A stretch of 64,000 nucleotides of DNA from Bradyrhizobium rifense (GCF_008123425.1 NZ_VSSS01000017.1:58775-122774); one strand, 5' to 3'. Positions 25,908-34,197 are shown, counted from the first letter of the stretch. Numbers and translations: made by a program. The notes: generated by a model from the letters alone, not told the origin.

Positions 25908-26687
25908 TCAATTGCGATAGGATGGATCGGTGCGGTCGAGCTGGCGCATCAGTGCCGGCCATTCGCGTTCGCCGGGCACGAGAATGTCGCCCTGCAGTTC
26001 CCAGAATTGGCGGGCGGCCTTCTCGCAGACCTCGTGCGGCGGCATCACGAGCTTGGCGCCGGCTGCGGCCGCGGCCTGCATCTGGAGCTGGATCCGCGCG
26101 GCGCGCTCGAAATAATAGAGCAGCATGAAGGCTTCGCCCGGCGTCCGGCCGACAGTGAGGATGCCGTGATTACGCATCAGCATCACCTTGTGCGGGCCGA
26201 GATCGCGCACCAGGCGAACTTGCTCGTCCAGGTCGATGGCGACGCCCTCGTAATCGTGAAAAGCCTGGCGATCGTAGAAGCGCATCGCGAACTGGCTGAG
26301 CGGCAGCAGGCCCTTCTCCTGTCCGGAGACTGCAACGCTCGCGTCGGAATGGGTGTGCAGCACGCAGGCCGCATCATGGTTCGAGGTGTGGATCGCCGCA
26401 TGGATGACGAAGGCGGCGACGTTGACGGCCTGCGGCGTGTCGTCGAGCTTGTTGCCCTTGGTGTCGATCTTCACCATGCTCGAGGCTGTGATCTCGTCGA
26501 ACAGCAGCCCATAGGGATTGATCAGGAACTGATCGTCATGGCCGGGAACGCGCATCGAGATGTGATTATAGATCAAGTCGTCCATGCCGAGCTTGGCGAC
26601 CATGCGATAGCAGGCGGCGAGCTTGACGCGGGCGTCCCACTCCGCCGGATCGATCCCCCGCGGTTCTCTCGCTGACATCGCGTTCAT
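25908..26687 (-). CDS. Class II aldolase/adducin-family protein
   Basis: A 259-residue class II aldolase-fold protein. The zinc histidines are seen in VLHTHSDASVA and in MLMRNHGILTVG; YNHISMRVPG is the usual N-terminal loop. Members cleave or epimerise sugar phosphates, or decarboxylate small acids. It sits between the ATPase and binding-protein genes of an importer and overlaps the former by 4 bases, so it is part of that operon. The substrate is unknown. The position inside transporter genes suggests it acts on the imported molecule or an early product. Confidence 0.87.
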   Translation of the reverse strand: MNAMSAREPRGIDPAEWDARVKLAACYRMVAKLGMDDLIYNHISMRVPGHDDQFLINPYGLLFDEITASSMVKIDTKGNKLDDTPQAVNVAAFVIHAAIHTSNHDAACVLHTHSDASVAVSGQEKGLLPLSQFAMRFYDRQAFHDYEGVAIDLDEQVRLVRDLGPHKVMLMRNHGILTVGRTPGEAFMLLYYFERAARIQLQMQAAAAAGAKLVMPPHEVCEKAARQFWELQGDILVPGEREWPALMRQLDRTDPSYRN

Positions 26688-27553
26688 TGCGACTTCTCCT
26701 GCGCGATGGAGGATTGGAACGATTTCATGCTTTCCTCCTCGATCGCATCGAGCAGCGTGCGCTTGAGGCGCACGAATTCAGGGGAGGTGACGATCGCGGG
26801 CTTGCGCGGGCGGGGAAGATCGACGACCTGTTCGAGCTTCACCGAGCCGGGACGTGCGGTCATGACCAGAACGCGGTCGCCGAGGAAGATCGCCTCGTCG
26901 ACGTCGTGGGTGATGAAGAGAATGGTGCGGCGGTATTTCTGCCAGACATCGAGCAGCCAGCGCTGCATCATCGCCCGCGTCAGCGCGTCGAGCGCGCCGA
27001 ACGGCTCGTCCAGCAGCATCAGGTCGCGCTCGAACAAGAAGGTGCGCATCAGGGCGACGCGCTGGCGCATGCCGCCGGACAATTGATTGGGATATTGCTT
27101 CTGGAATCCTGCAAGCCCGAACTCGGGCAGCATCTTGAGCGCCTTGGCACGCGCCTGGTCGCGCGGCATGCCCTCGACCTCGAGCGCGAGGATGGCGTTG
27201 TCCACCACGTTACGCCAGGGAAACAAGAGGTCGCGCTGCGGCATGAAGGAGACGCGGCCGAGCAGGTCGGCGGCATGGCAGCTCTTGCCTTCGAAGCGCA
27301 GGATGCCGCCGGCGTCGGGCTCCTCCAATCCAGCGACGATGTTGAAGAGGGTGCTCTTGCCGCAGCCGCTCGGGCCGACGACGGTGACGAACTCGCCGGG
27401 GGCGATGTTCGCCTGGAGCCCCGACAGTGCCGCGACGGCACCAAAGGTCTTGCTGACCGCACGCATTTCAAGCAGCGGCTCAGGCTTCGGCTGGGCCTGC
27501 GGGGCTTCGGTGGTCGGTCCGGGATTGGGTAGGCGGGCGGCCTGCACCGGCAT
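26684..27553 (-). CDS. ABC importer ATPase (SsuB/TauB/NrtD-like)
   Basis: A 289-residue ATPase with Walker A GPSGCGKST, Q-loop FMPQRDLLFPW, signature LSGGMRQRVALMRTF, Walker B LMLLDEPFGALDALTR and switch THDVDEA, all typical of the nitrate/sulfonate class. About 30 Pro-rich residues precede the domain. I chose the start at 27553 with AAGGAC just upstream; an in-frame start 16 codons earlier lacks a site. It is the first gene of the minus arm, divergent from the GntR regulator, and powers the importer encoded by the next genes. Confidence 0.92.
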   Translation of the reverse strand: MPVQAARLPNPGPTTEAPQAQPKPEPLLEMRAVSKTFGAVAALSGLQANIAPGEFVTVVGPSGCGKSTLFNIVAGLEEPDAGGILRFEGKSCHAADLLGRVSFMPQRDLLFPWRNVVDNAILALEVEGMPRDQARAKALKMLPEFGLAGFQKQYPNQLSGGMRQRVALMRTFLFERDLMLLDEPFGALDALTRAMMQRWLLDVWQKYRRTILFITHDVDEAIFLGDRVLVMTARPGSVKLEQVVDLPRPRKPAIVTSPEFVRLKRTLLDAIEEESMKSFQSSIAQEKSQ

Positions 27554-27742
27554 GTCCTTGTATAATGACGGCGGCCATTCGCATACGACAGCGGACCGCA
27601 TCGAAATCTCTTAGCAACTCGTGTGCCAGTGCGATTTCCGGGCAAATCAGGCATAAGACTTGCGAGTCTCTGAGGCGAAGGCGCGCGAGTCGTGTGTATC
27701 CGGGGCAGAAATCAGCCGTTTCGCTGGAGTGTGGGTGTCATT

Positions 27743-27758
27743 TTGTATACGTATATTG
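27743..27758. promoter_or_regulatory. Candidate GntR operator upstream of the regulator gene
   Basis: TTGTATACGTATATTG contains a perfect 10-bp palindrome (TATACGTATA) 17 bases before the regulator start. The TTGTATA half also occurs at 27558, overlapping the ribosome site of the divergent ATPase gene, and at 28523, upstream of the SDR gene. AT-rich even palindromes are usual for FadR/VanR-type GntR proteins. Confidence 0.55.
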
Positions 27759-27771
27759 TTCTCGGAGAAAC

Positions 27772-28488
27772 ATGATGGCGGATATTGGTGCACACAGCGG
27801 AGGCAGGCGCGTGAAAAATGGGCACGAAGCCTTGGCGCCTGGCCCCGGCATGACGCTCGCCGAGAGCCTGCGCCAGAAGCTCGAAGGGGCGATCGCGGCG
27901 GGGCATCTCGAGCCGGGCAGCCGGCTCGACGAGCAGGAGATCGCCCAGCGTTTCGGGGTCTCGCGCACGCCGGTGCGGGAGGCGTTCCGCCTGATGGCCG
28001 CCAACAATCTGGTCGAGCTGCGCGGGCGGCAAGGGGCGACGGTCCGCAGCATCAGGGCACAGGCGCTGATCGAGATGTTCCAGGTGATGGCGGAGCTCGA
28101 AGGCCTCTGCGCGCGGCTCGCGGCGCGGCGCGTCTCCCAGGCCTGGGGCAGTGAAATTGGAGAGATTCATCAGCGGCTTATGACGGCAGGTGAAACCGGC
28201 GACATCGATGTCTTCTACGACATCAACCAGGAATTCCACGAGGCGATCTACGAGGCCTCGCGCAACACTTTCCTGGCCGAGCAGACGCGCAAGCTGCGCA
28301 ACCAGGTGGCGGCGTATCGCCGCCGGGTGACGCGCATGCCGAACCGGATCGCCGACACCGTCCGTGAGCATGAGGCGATCATGGAGGCGATCCTGGCCCA
28401 TGATCCGGAGCGGGCGCACAGCGCCATGCGGGACCACGTCAACCTGCTCGGCGACAACCTGCTGGACTTCCTCGCCGCCTTCGAATGA
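27772..28488 (+). CDS. GntR/FadR-family regulator (FCD domain)
   Basis: A 238-residue regulator with a winged helix (LRQKLEGAIAAGHLEPGSRL then EEIAQRFGVSRTPVREA-type helix-turn-helix) and a C-terminal FCD domain. The FCD acid/histidine metal-site pattern is visible in FYDINQEFHEAIYEAS and REHEAIMEAI. GGAGAAAC precedes the ATG at 27772; a second ATG follows at once. It lies between the divergent importer operon and the SDR-to-flavin-reductase genes, so it probably represses both until a small organic acid or the imported compound binds. Confidence 0.92.
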   Translation: MMADIGAHSGGRRVKNGHEALAPGPGMTLAESLRQKLEGAIAAGHLEPGSRLDEQEIAQRFGVSRTPVREAFRLMAANNLVELRGRQGATVRSIRAQALIEMFQVMAELEGLCARLAARRVSQAWGSEIGEIHQRLMTAGETGDIDVFYDINQEFHEAIYEASRNTFLAEQTRKLRNQVAAYRRRVTRMPNRIADTVREHEAIMEAILAHDPERAHSAMRDHVNLLGDNLLDFLAAFE

Positions 28489-28505
28489 CCATTCGGTCTC
28501 TTGGT

Positions 28506-28541
28506 ATGCAAATTGCTAGACATTGTATATCTAGCTTGCAT
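28506..28541. promoter_or_regulatory. Nested inverted repeat before the SDR gene
   Basis: GCTAGA (28515-28520) and TCTAGC (28530-28535) flank a 9-base spacer that contains TTGTATA. Outside them ATGCAA (28506) pairs with TTGCAT (28536). The structure ends 13 bases before the GTG start, so it could be an operator for the GntR protein or an RNA hairpin near the ribosome site. Confidence 0.5.
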
Positions 28542-28554
28542 CCTGGAGACCCCT

Positions 28555-29334
28555 GTGGACCTGAAGCTGACGAACAAGACCGCCTTGATTACCGGCGCGT
28601 CGAAAGGAATTGGACTTGTGGTGGCCGAACTCTTCGCCGCGGAGGGGTGCCATCTGCATCTGGCCGCCCGCAACGGCGAGGCCATGCTTCAGGCCAAGCG
28701 GGAGCTGGAATCCCGCCATGGCGTGAAGATCACGATCCATGCGCTCGACCTGTCGAGCACCGCTGCGATGGAGAAGCTCGCGGCCGAGGTCGGCGACATC
28801 GACATCCTCATCAACAATGCCGGCGATATCCCGGCGGGTTCTTTGGAGATTTTGGACGACGCCGCCTGGCGGCGCGGCTTCGATCTCAAGGTGTTCGGCT
28901 ACATCACGCTGTCGCGTCTTTATTATCCGCGCATGAAGGGCAAGGACGGCGTCATCATCAACATCATCGGCAATTCGGGTGAGAACTGGGACGCGAGCTA
29001 CATCGCGGGCTCGACCGGCAACGCGGCGCTGATGTCCTTCACCAAGGCGCTCGGCGGCCGCAGCCTCGATCACGGCGTGCGCGTCGTCGCGGTCAATCCC
29101 GGGCCGGTGGCCACCGACCGCATGCTCAAGATCATGAAGCGGAAGTCGATCGACATGCTCGGCGACGAAAGCCGCTGGGAGGAGTTGTTCGACAAATATC
29201 CCGGCAAGCGACCCGCGACTTCGGAAGAGGTCGCCGATCTCGTCGCGTTCCTGTCCTCGCCCCGGTCCGGCTACATCACCGGCACCGTGGTGACGATCGA
29301 CGGCGGCATCGCCGCGCGCGGCTCGGTGATCTGA
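28555..29334 (+). CDS. Short-chain dehydrogenase/reductase with atypical active site
   Basis: A 259-residue Rossmann protein from a GTG start (28555) with CTGGAG upstream. The cofactor loop TGASKGIG (13-20) and the NNAGD motif are normal. At the catalytic region it reads NSGENWDASYIAGSTGNAAL. Aligning NAALMSFTKAL with the usual KAAxxxxTKAL puts Gly at the tyrosine position and Asn at the lysine position; Tyr149 lies three residues earlier. The canonical YxxxK is therefore absent or displaced. It may still bind NAD(P) and act by altered chemistry, or do another job such as decarboxylation or non-redox binding. It is the first gene of the plus arm. Confidence 0.85.
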   Translation: MDLKLTNKTALITGASKGIGLVVAELFAAEGCHLHLAARNGEAMLQAKRELESRHGVKITIHALDLSSTAAMEKLAAEVGDIDILINNAGDIPAGSLEILDDAAWRRGFDLKVFGYITLSRLYYPRMKGKDGVIINIIGNSGENWDASYIAGSTGNAALMSFTKALGGRSLDHGVRVVAVNPGPVATDRMLKIMKRKSIDMLGDESRWEELFDKYPGKRPATSEEVADLVAFLSSPRSGYITGTVVTIDGGIAARGSVI

Positions 29335-29341
29335 GGCGCCG

Positions 29342-30487
29342 ATGTCAGGACCTCAATCGGCGGCGCTGGTCCGCAACCGCTATTTCGACGAGCTCTCGGC
29401 GACGCCGGGACTCTACTGGCTCGGCCAGAACACCAACCACATCGAGAGTCACCCCGCCGTGCGCGAGGCGATGCTGCGTTCGATCGAGGCTGGCGAGTTC
29501 AATGCCTACGCCCCGCCGCTTGGCTTCGAGGCGCTGCGCGCCGCGATCGTCGCTGATCTCGGGACGCCCGGTGCCGAAGCGCTGGTGACTGAGGGTGGCG
29601 TCAACGCGCTGGCCATGATCTGCCGCGCCCGCTGCAAGCCCGGCACCACGCTGGTGACGACCGATCCGACCTGGAAATGGCCGTGCCTGTTCGCGCGCCA
29701 GCAGGGCGCCGAGGTGATCGAGATTCCGATCTACGATCCGGCCTGCAACTATCGCCTGACGGCTGAGGCGCTGAAGGCCCATGTCGATGAGCGCACCGCG
29801 ATCATTTATCTGGTCGATCCCAACAATCCGCTCGGCATCCGCTACACGCGCGAGGAGATCGAGAGTTTTGCGGCGATCGCGCGCGATTGCGGCGCGCTGT
29901 TGGTGCACGACTGCACTTACCGCGATTTCGCCGACGGCCACACGCCGGCACTTCATGTGGCGCCGAAAGGCTCGGTGGTCTCGACCAGCTTTTCGAAATG
30001 GCTCGGGCTCGCCGGCCTGCGCATCGGTGCGCTTGTCGCAGCGCCCGACCTGTTCGAGGAATTGGCGCAGACCTCCACCAGCGTGCTCGGCGCGAGCGTC
30101 ATCGCCCAGCGCGCCGCGCAGGCGGGCTTGTCGGTCAAGGCCGAATGGATGAAGAAGGTCCGCAGCACCGACCGCGCCAACAAGGCGATGATCCAGGAAG
30201 CGGCAAGCGCAATCGAAGGACTAGCGCTGCCGATCATGCCATCGCACGGAAACTTCCTGGTGCTCGAAACCATCGCGGCGGGCATCCGCCCCGAGGCGCT
30301 GGTCGAATGCTATCGCCGCCAGGGCATCATGATCCGCCAGGGCACTTATCACACCCAGCGCTTCGGCGACCGTTTTGTGAAGATCAGCACCTCGGTGCCG
30401 CAGGCCTGGGTCGAAGAGCTCTGCACGCTCCTGCCGGAGATGGTCGTTCAGGCACGCACGCTCAACGACCTGCCGCCGCAATTCTAG
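29342..30487 (+). CDS. PLP-dependent aminotransferase, class I/II
   Basis: A 381-residue fold-type I aminotransferase. The PLP lysine lies in STSFSKWLGLAGLRIG; the aspartate/asparagine pocket is seen in VDPNNPLGIRYTREE and VHDCTYRDFA. It begins 7 bases after the SDR gene. It would transaminate an amino acid or amine released from the island's substrate. The exact specificity is not readable. The short form and sequence style are closest to aspartate/aromatic-like aminotransferases of the Ig subgroup. Confidence 0.9.
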   Translation: MSGPQSAALVRNRYFDELSATPGLYWLGQNTNHIESHPAVREAMLRSIEAGEFNAYAPPLGFEALRAAIVADLGTPGAEALVTEGGVNALAMICRARCKPGTTLVTTDPTWKWPCLFARQQGAEVIEIPIYDPACNYRLTAEALKAHVDERTAIIYLVDPNNPLGIRYTREEIESFAAIARDCGALLVHDCTYRDFADGHTPALHVAPKGSVVSTSFSKWLGLAGLRIGALVAAPDLFEELAQTSTSVLGASVIAQRAAQAGLSVKAEWMKKVRSTDRANKAMIQEAASAIEGLALPIMPSHGNFLVLETIAAGIRPEALVECYRRQGIMIRQGTYHTQRFGDRFVKISTSVPQAWVEELCTLLPEMVVQARTLNDLPPQF

Positions 30488-30492
30488 GGACG

Positions 30493-31380
30493 ATGCCGAT
30501 GACGATGATCACAACGAAGGACGGCGTGAAACTTCATGTGGAAGAGGCGGGCGAGGGCACGCCGATCCTCTTCATCCACGAATTCGGCGGCAATCACGAA
30601 AGCTGGGAGCCGCAGCTCCGCTATTTCAGCCGCCGCCACCGCTGCATCTGCTACGCCGCGCGCGGCTATCCGCCGTCGGACGTGCCCGACAGCGTGGAGG
30701 CCTATTCGCAGGCAATCGCTGCGGACGATGCGGTCGCCGTGCTCGACGCGCTCAAGATCGAGAAAGCGCACATCGTCGGCCTCTCCATGGGCGGCTTCTG
30801 CACGGTGCATTTTGGCCTGCGCACGCCGGAGCGCGCTTTGTCGCTCACCGTCGCCGGCGCCGGCTATGGCTGCGAGAAGGAGTTCGAGGAGTATTTTCGT
30901 GGCGTCTCGTTGGAAGTCGCGGACAATTTCGAAAAGCAGAGCGCGAAAGAGTTTTCGAAGATCTATGCGCTCGGTGCGAGCCGCGTTCAGTTTCAGAACA
31001 AGGATCCGCGCGGCTGGCAGGAATTCGCCGATCGCCTTGCCACCCATTCCGATCGCGGTGCCGCCAACACCATGCGCGGCGTCCAGGCGCGGCGACCGTC
31101 TTTCTACGATCTCGAAGACGGCCTGAAGAAGATGATGGTGCCGACGCTGGTCGTCGTCGGTGACGAGGACGATCACTGCCTCCAGCCCGGCATCTTCCTG
31201 AAGAAGACCATTCCGGCCTGTGGCCTCTCGGTCTTCCCCAAGACCGGTCACACGCTCAATCTCGAAGAGCCGGCGGCGTTCAACGAGCTGCTCGCCGAGT
31301 TCATCGCCCAGGTCGAGGCCGGACACTGGTTGCCGCGCGATCCGCGCGCGCTGCCGGGCCAGATCATGCGCACGAAGTAG
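30493..31380 (+). CDS. Alpha/beta hydrolase
   Basis: A 295-residue alpha/beta hydrolase with oxyanion HEFGG near residue 33, nucleophile elbow GLSMGG (Ser about 98), an acid in VVVGDEDDH and the histidine in KTGHTLNLEEP. The start at 30493 follows the aminotransferase stop by 5 bases. The lipase-like three-residue acid loop and the lack of a signal peptide suggest a cytoplasmic C-C, ester or enol-lactone hydrolase of the kind used after ring opening. It is encoded between an aminotransferase and an amidohydrolase. Confidence 0.9.
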   Translation: MPMTMITTKDGVKLHVEEAGEGTPILFIHEFGGNHESWEPQLRYFSRRHRCICYAARGYPPSDVPDSVEAYSQAIAADDAVAVLDALKIEKAHIVGLSMGGFCTVHFGLRTPERALSLTVAGAGYGCEKEFEEYFRGVSLEVADNFEKQSAKEFSKIYALGASRVQFQNKDPRGWQEFADRLATHSDRGAANTMRGVQARRPSFYDLEDGLKKMMVPTLVVVGDEDDHCLQPGIFLKKTIPACGLSVFPKTGHTLNLEEPAAFNELLAEFIAQVEAGHWLPRDPRALPGQIMRTK

Positions 31381-31384
31381 GTCG

Positions 31385-32638
31385 ATGACGAGCCTGCCTC
31401 TGATCAACGCGGATCGGCTTTGGGCGCGACTGATGGCGCTCGCCGAGATCGGCGCGACGCCGGCGGGCGGGGTCAACCGTCAGGCGTTGAGCGATGGCGA
31501 GATCGCGGCATGGCGACGTGTCATCGGCTGGGCGCTTGAGGCAGGATTGACACCGTCGACGGATGCCGCGGGAAACCTGTTCCTGACGCTGGCCGGCCGC
31601 GACCGCGCCGCGCCGCCGCTTCTCCTTGGTAGTCATCTCGATAGCCAGCCGACCGGCGGCAAGTTTGACGGTGCGGCCGGCGTGATGGCGGCGTTGGAGG
31701 CGGTCGTCTCACTGGCCGAGCAAGGTGAGAAGCCCGCACGCGATGTCGTCGTCGTCGCATGGATGAACGAGGAAGGCTCGCGCTTCGCCCCGGGCATGAT
31801 GGGTTCGGAGGCCTTTACCGGCGAGCGCGATATGGACGCGATCCGCGCCGCGCGCGATGCAGACGGCATCAGCGTCGGCGAGGCGCTCGATCGCCTCCAT
31901 CAGGCTTTTCCCGATATGCCGCATCGACCACTCGGCTTTGCGGTCGGAGCCTATCTCGAATTGCACATCGAGCAGGGGCCGTTGTTGGAAGCCGCCGCCT
32001 GCACCATCGGTGTCGTCACCGGCATCCAGGGCAAGAAGACCTTCCAGGTGGTGGTCGAGGGTGCCGAGGGCCATGCCGGCACGCTGGCGCAGTTGGAGCG
32101 GCGGGATGCGCTCGCGGCCTTTGCCCGGATGGCGACGGCGCTGCATACCGAGATCGGCACCATTGACGCGGACATCAAATTCACCATCGGCCGGGTTACA
32201 GTCTCGCCGAATGCGCCGTCCGTGGTGCCGTCGCGCGTCAGCTTCAGTATCGATCTGCGTCACCCTGACAATGCCGTGCTCGATGCGGCCGGTGCGCGTA
32301 TCAAAGCTCTTTGCGAGGAGAACGCCTCACCGTGCGCGGTCACGGTGACGCCGCTCGTCGATGCGCCGTCGAACGCCTTCGATGAGCGCCTGCGGGCGAG
32401 CATCGCACAGGCGGCGCGTGAGCAGGGACATTCCGCCATGACGATCCTTTCCGCGGCCGGTCACGATGCCCGTCATCTCGCCAAAATCTGTCCCGCTGCG
32501 ATGATCTTCATCCCGTGCCGCGACGGCGCGAGCCATGTCGAGCACGAATGGGCCGAGCCCGATCATGTTGCCGCCGGCGCCTCTGTGCTCGCGCAGGTGC
32601 TGGGCGGGCTCGCCTTTGCGCCTGCCATCGAGGCGTGA
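31385..32638 (+). CDS. M20-family amidohydrolase (N-carbamoyl-amino acid hydrolase / allantoate amidohydrolase type)
   Basis: A 417-residue dinuclear metallo-hydrolase. GSHLDSQPTGGKFDGAAGV carries the first histidine and aspartate ligands, WMNEEGSRFAPGMMGS the catalytic glutamate pair, and HIEQGPLLE the dimerisation-arm histidine typical of the carbamoylase branch. Such enzymes release ammonia and carbon dioxide from N-carbamoyl groups or cleave allantoate and ureido acids. The gene starts 4 bases after the hydrolase gene. This is the strongest hint that the island handles a ureido, carbamoyl or amide nitrogen compound. Confidence 0.92.
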   Translation: MTSLPLINADRLWARLMALAEIGATPAGGVNRQALSDGEIAAWRRVIGWALEAGLTPSTDAAGNLFLTLAGRDRAAPPLLLGSHLDSQPTGGKFDGAAGVMAALEAVVSLAEQGEKPARDVVVVAWMNEEGSRFAPGMMGSEAFTGERDMDAIRAARDADGISVGEALDRLHQAFPDMPHRPLGFAVGAYLELHIEQGPLLEAAACTIGVVTGIQGKKTFQVVVEGAEGHAGTLAQLERRDALAAFARMATALHTEIGTIDADIKFTIGRVTVSPNAPSVVPSRVSFSIDLRHPDNAVLDAAGARIKALCEENASPCAVTVTPLVDAPSNAFDERLRASIAQAAREQGHSAMTILSAAGHDARHLAKICPAAMIFIPCRDGASHVEHEWAEPDHVAAGASVLAQVLGGLAFAPAIEA

Positions 32639-32646
32639 GGACGCCG

Positions 32647-33177
32647 ATGCAGGACGTCGCCCCTCAGGATTACCGTGATGCAATGGCTTGTCTCGGTGCG
32701 GCCGTCAGTATCGTTACGACCGACGGCGGCGCGGGCCGTGCCGGATTTACTGCATCTGCGATTTGCAGCGTCACTGACGATCCGCCGACGCTGCTGGTCT
32801 GCATCAACCGCGCCTCCTCGGCCTATGCCAGCGTGACGCGCAACAAGGTGGTGTGCGTCAACGTGCTCTCGGCCCGGCACGAGCCACTGTCCCGCCTGTT
32901 CGGCGGCAAGGTGCCAGCGGAGGAACGGTTTGCTGCAGCCGCGTGGTCGACGCTCGAAACAGGCGCGCCGGTGCTGGCCGACTGTGCTGCCGCGTTCGAC
33001 TGCCGGATTTCCGATATCGTTAATGTCGGCACGCATGATGTGCTGTTCTGCCGCGTCGTGGCCGTGCAAAAAACCGGCTGCACCGGCAATCTGATCTATT
33101 TTGGCCGCGCCTATCATACGGTCGGGGTGACCGATCTAGCCGAGACTGGACCCGAATCCGCTCTTGGCCGATCCTGA
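32647..33177 (+). CDS. Flavin reductase-like protein (two-component monooxygenase partner)
   Basis: A 176-residue protein of the FMN-binding split-barrel flavin reductase family, with SIVTTDGGAGRAGFTASAICSV, NRASSAYASV and the GLFxGK-like element (here LFGGKVPAEERF). It would supply reduced FMN. No monooxygenase gene adjoins it, but the LLM enzyme at 21992 in the divergent arm of the same GntR island needs exactly such a partner. The gene starts 8 bases after the amidohydrolase stop and ends the plus operon. Confidence 0.9.
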   Translation: MQDVAPQDYRDAMACLGAAVSIVTTDGGAGRAGFTASAICSVTDDPPTLLVCINRASSAYASVTRNKVVCVNVLSARHEPLSRLFGGKVPAEERFAAAAWSTLETGAPVLADCAAAFDCRISDIVNVGTHDVLFCRVVAVQKTGCTGNLIYFGRAYHTVGVTDLAETGPESALGRS

Positions 33178-33243
33178 TGGGGCCGGCGGCGCGACGTGCG
33201 GCACTTTTGATGGTCGATGAACCATTGGTGGTTGCATACCAAT

Positions 33244-33268
33244 ATCCATTACCTCGGGGGTAATGGAT
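33244..33268. promoter_or_regulatory. 25-bp hyphenated palindrome, likely XRE-regulator operator
   Basis: ATCCATTACC, five bases, then GGTAATGGAT form a perfect 10-bp inverted repeat. It lies 31 bases before the chosen start (33300) of the XRE regulator and overlaps an earlier in-frame ATG at 33267, which argues against that start. Autoregulation is the likely role. Confidence 0.65.
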
Positions 33269-33299
33269 GGGCCGAAATGCACGTGGTAGGTTTGCGACC

Positions 33300-34121
33300 A
33301 TGAACGCACATGCATCCACGGCACGCGCCGAACCCAGCCAGCCGGTCCATATCGGCGACCATTTGCGCGAATGGCGGCAGCGCCGCCGCATGAGCCAGCT
33401 CGATCTCGCCGGCGAGGCCGAGATCTCCGCGCGCCATCTCAGCTTCGTCGAAACCGGCCGCGCCGCGCCGTCGCGCGACATGGTGCTGCGGCTCGCCGAG
33501 CGCCTCGACGTGCCCTTGCGCGAACGCAACGTGCTGCTGGTCGCGGCCGGCTACGCGCCGGCCTTTCCGCAACGCCCGCTGGAGGACCCCGCCTTGAAAT
33601 CAGCCCGTCAGGCGATCGACCTCGTGCTCAGGGCCCACGAACCCAATCCGGCACTGGCCTATGACCGGCACTGGAATCTGGTGACCGCCAATCGCATGGT
33701 GGCGCCGCTGCTCGAAGGCGTTCCGGAGCGGCTGCTCGGCCAGCCCTTCAACGTGCTGCGGCTCGCCTTTCATCCGGAGGGGCTCGCACCGCGCACCGTC
33801 AATCTCGCGGAATGGTGCGCGCATCTGCTCGAGCGCCTGCATCGGCAATGCGAGGCGACGGCCGATCCGGAGCTGATCAAGCTCTATCACGACCTCAAGA
33901 GCTACCCCATTCCGGCGCGCTCGGGGCCGCTGGGAAGCGACAATGTCGCGATCCCCTTTAAGCTTCGGCATGACGGGGGGATATTAAGTTTCTTCTCCAC
34001 CACCATGGTGTTCGGAACGCCGGTCGATATCACCCTGTCGGAGCTTGCGCTGGAAACGTTCTTTCCGGCGGACGAGCGCACCGCCGAATGGCTGAGACAG
34101 ACGGCCGCAAAAGTGGCCTAG
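33300..34121 (+). CDS. XRE-family regulator with MmyB-like ligand-binding domain
   Basis: A 273-residue protein from the ATG at 33300. The helix-turn-helix is at about residues 19-70 (LREWRQRRRMSQLDLAGEAE, SARHLSFVETGRAAPSRDMV). A C-terminal MmyB-type domain (ALAYDRHWNLVTANRMVAPLL) follows, a PAS-like fold thought to bind fatty acids in related proteins. The palindrome at 33244 overlaps the only longer ATG start. Downstream, the DsbA-like gene at 34198 lies on the same strand after a 76-base gap with its own ribosome site, so a shared transcript is possible but not required. Confidence 0.9.
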   Translation: MNAHASTARAEPSQPVHIGDHLREWRQRRRMSQLDLAGEAEISARHLSFVETGRAAPSRDMVLRLAERLDVPLRERNVLLVAAGYAPAFPQRPLEDPALKSARQAIDLVLRAHEPNPALAYDRHWNLVTANRMVAPLLEGVPERLLGQPFNVLRLAFHPEGLAPRTVNLAEWCAHLLERLHRQCEATADPELIKLYHDLKSYPIPARSGPLGSDNVAIPFKLRHDGGILSFFSTTMVFGTPVDITLSELALETFFPADERTAEWLRQTAAKVA

Positions 34122-34197
34122 CACCCTCTGGCACCCTTGCCTCGGGCGGCGTTCGGCTTATCTTCCGACAAAACCGCACCGCCCGAAGGAGGCGCAA

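Noticed and set aside
27561..27566. TATAAT as a -10 box for the GntR gene
   Set aside because: It lies about 200 bases before the gene, has no matching -35, and overlaps the ribosome site of the divergent ATPase gene.
21992..33177. A Rut-type uracil degradation operon
   Set aside because: LLM enzyme, hydrolase and flavin reductase fit, but RutB-, RutC-, RutE- and RutG-like genes are absent, and the M20, SDR, aminotransferase and aldolase genes are not part of that pathway.
33267..33299. Upstream ATG as start of the XRE regulator
   Set aside because: It overlaps the operator-like palindrome, adds only non-conserved residues, and the ATG at 33300 is better placed before the helix-turn-helix.
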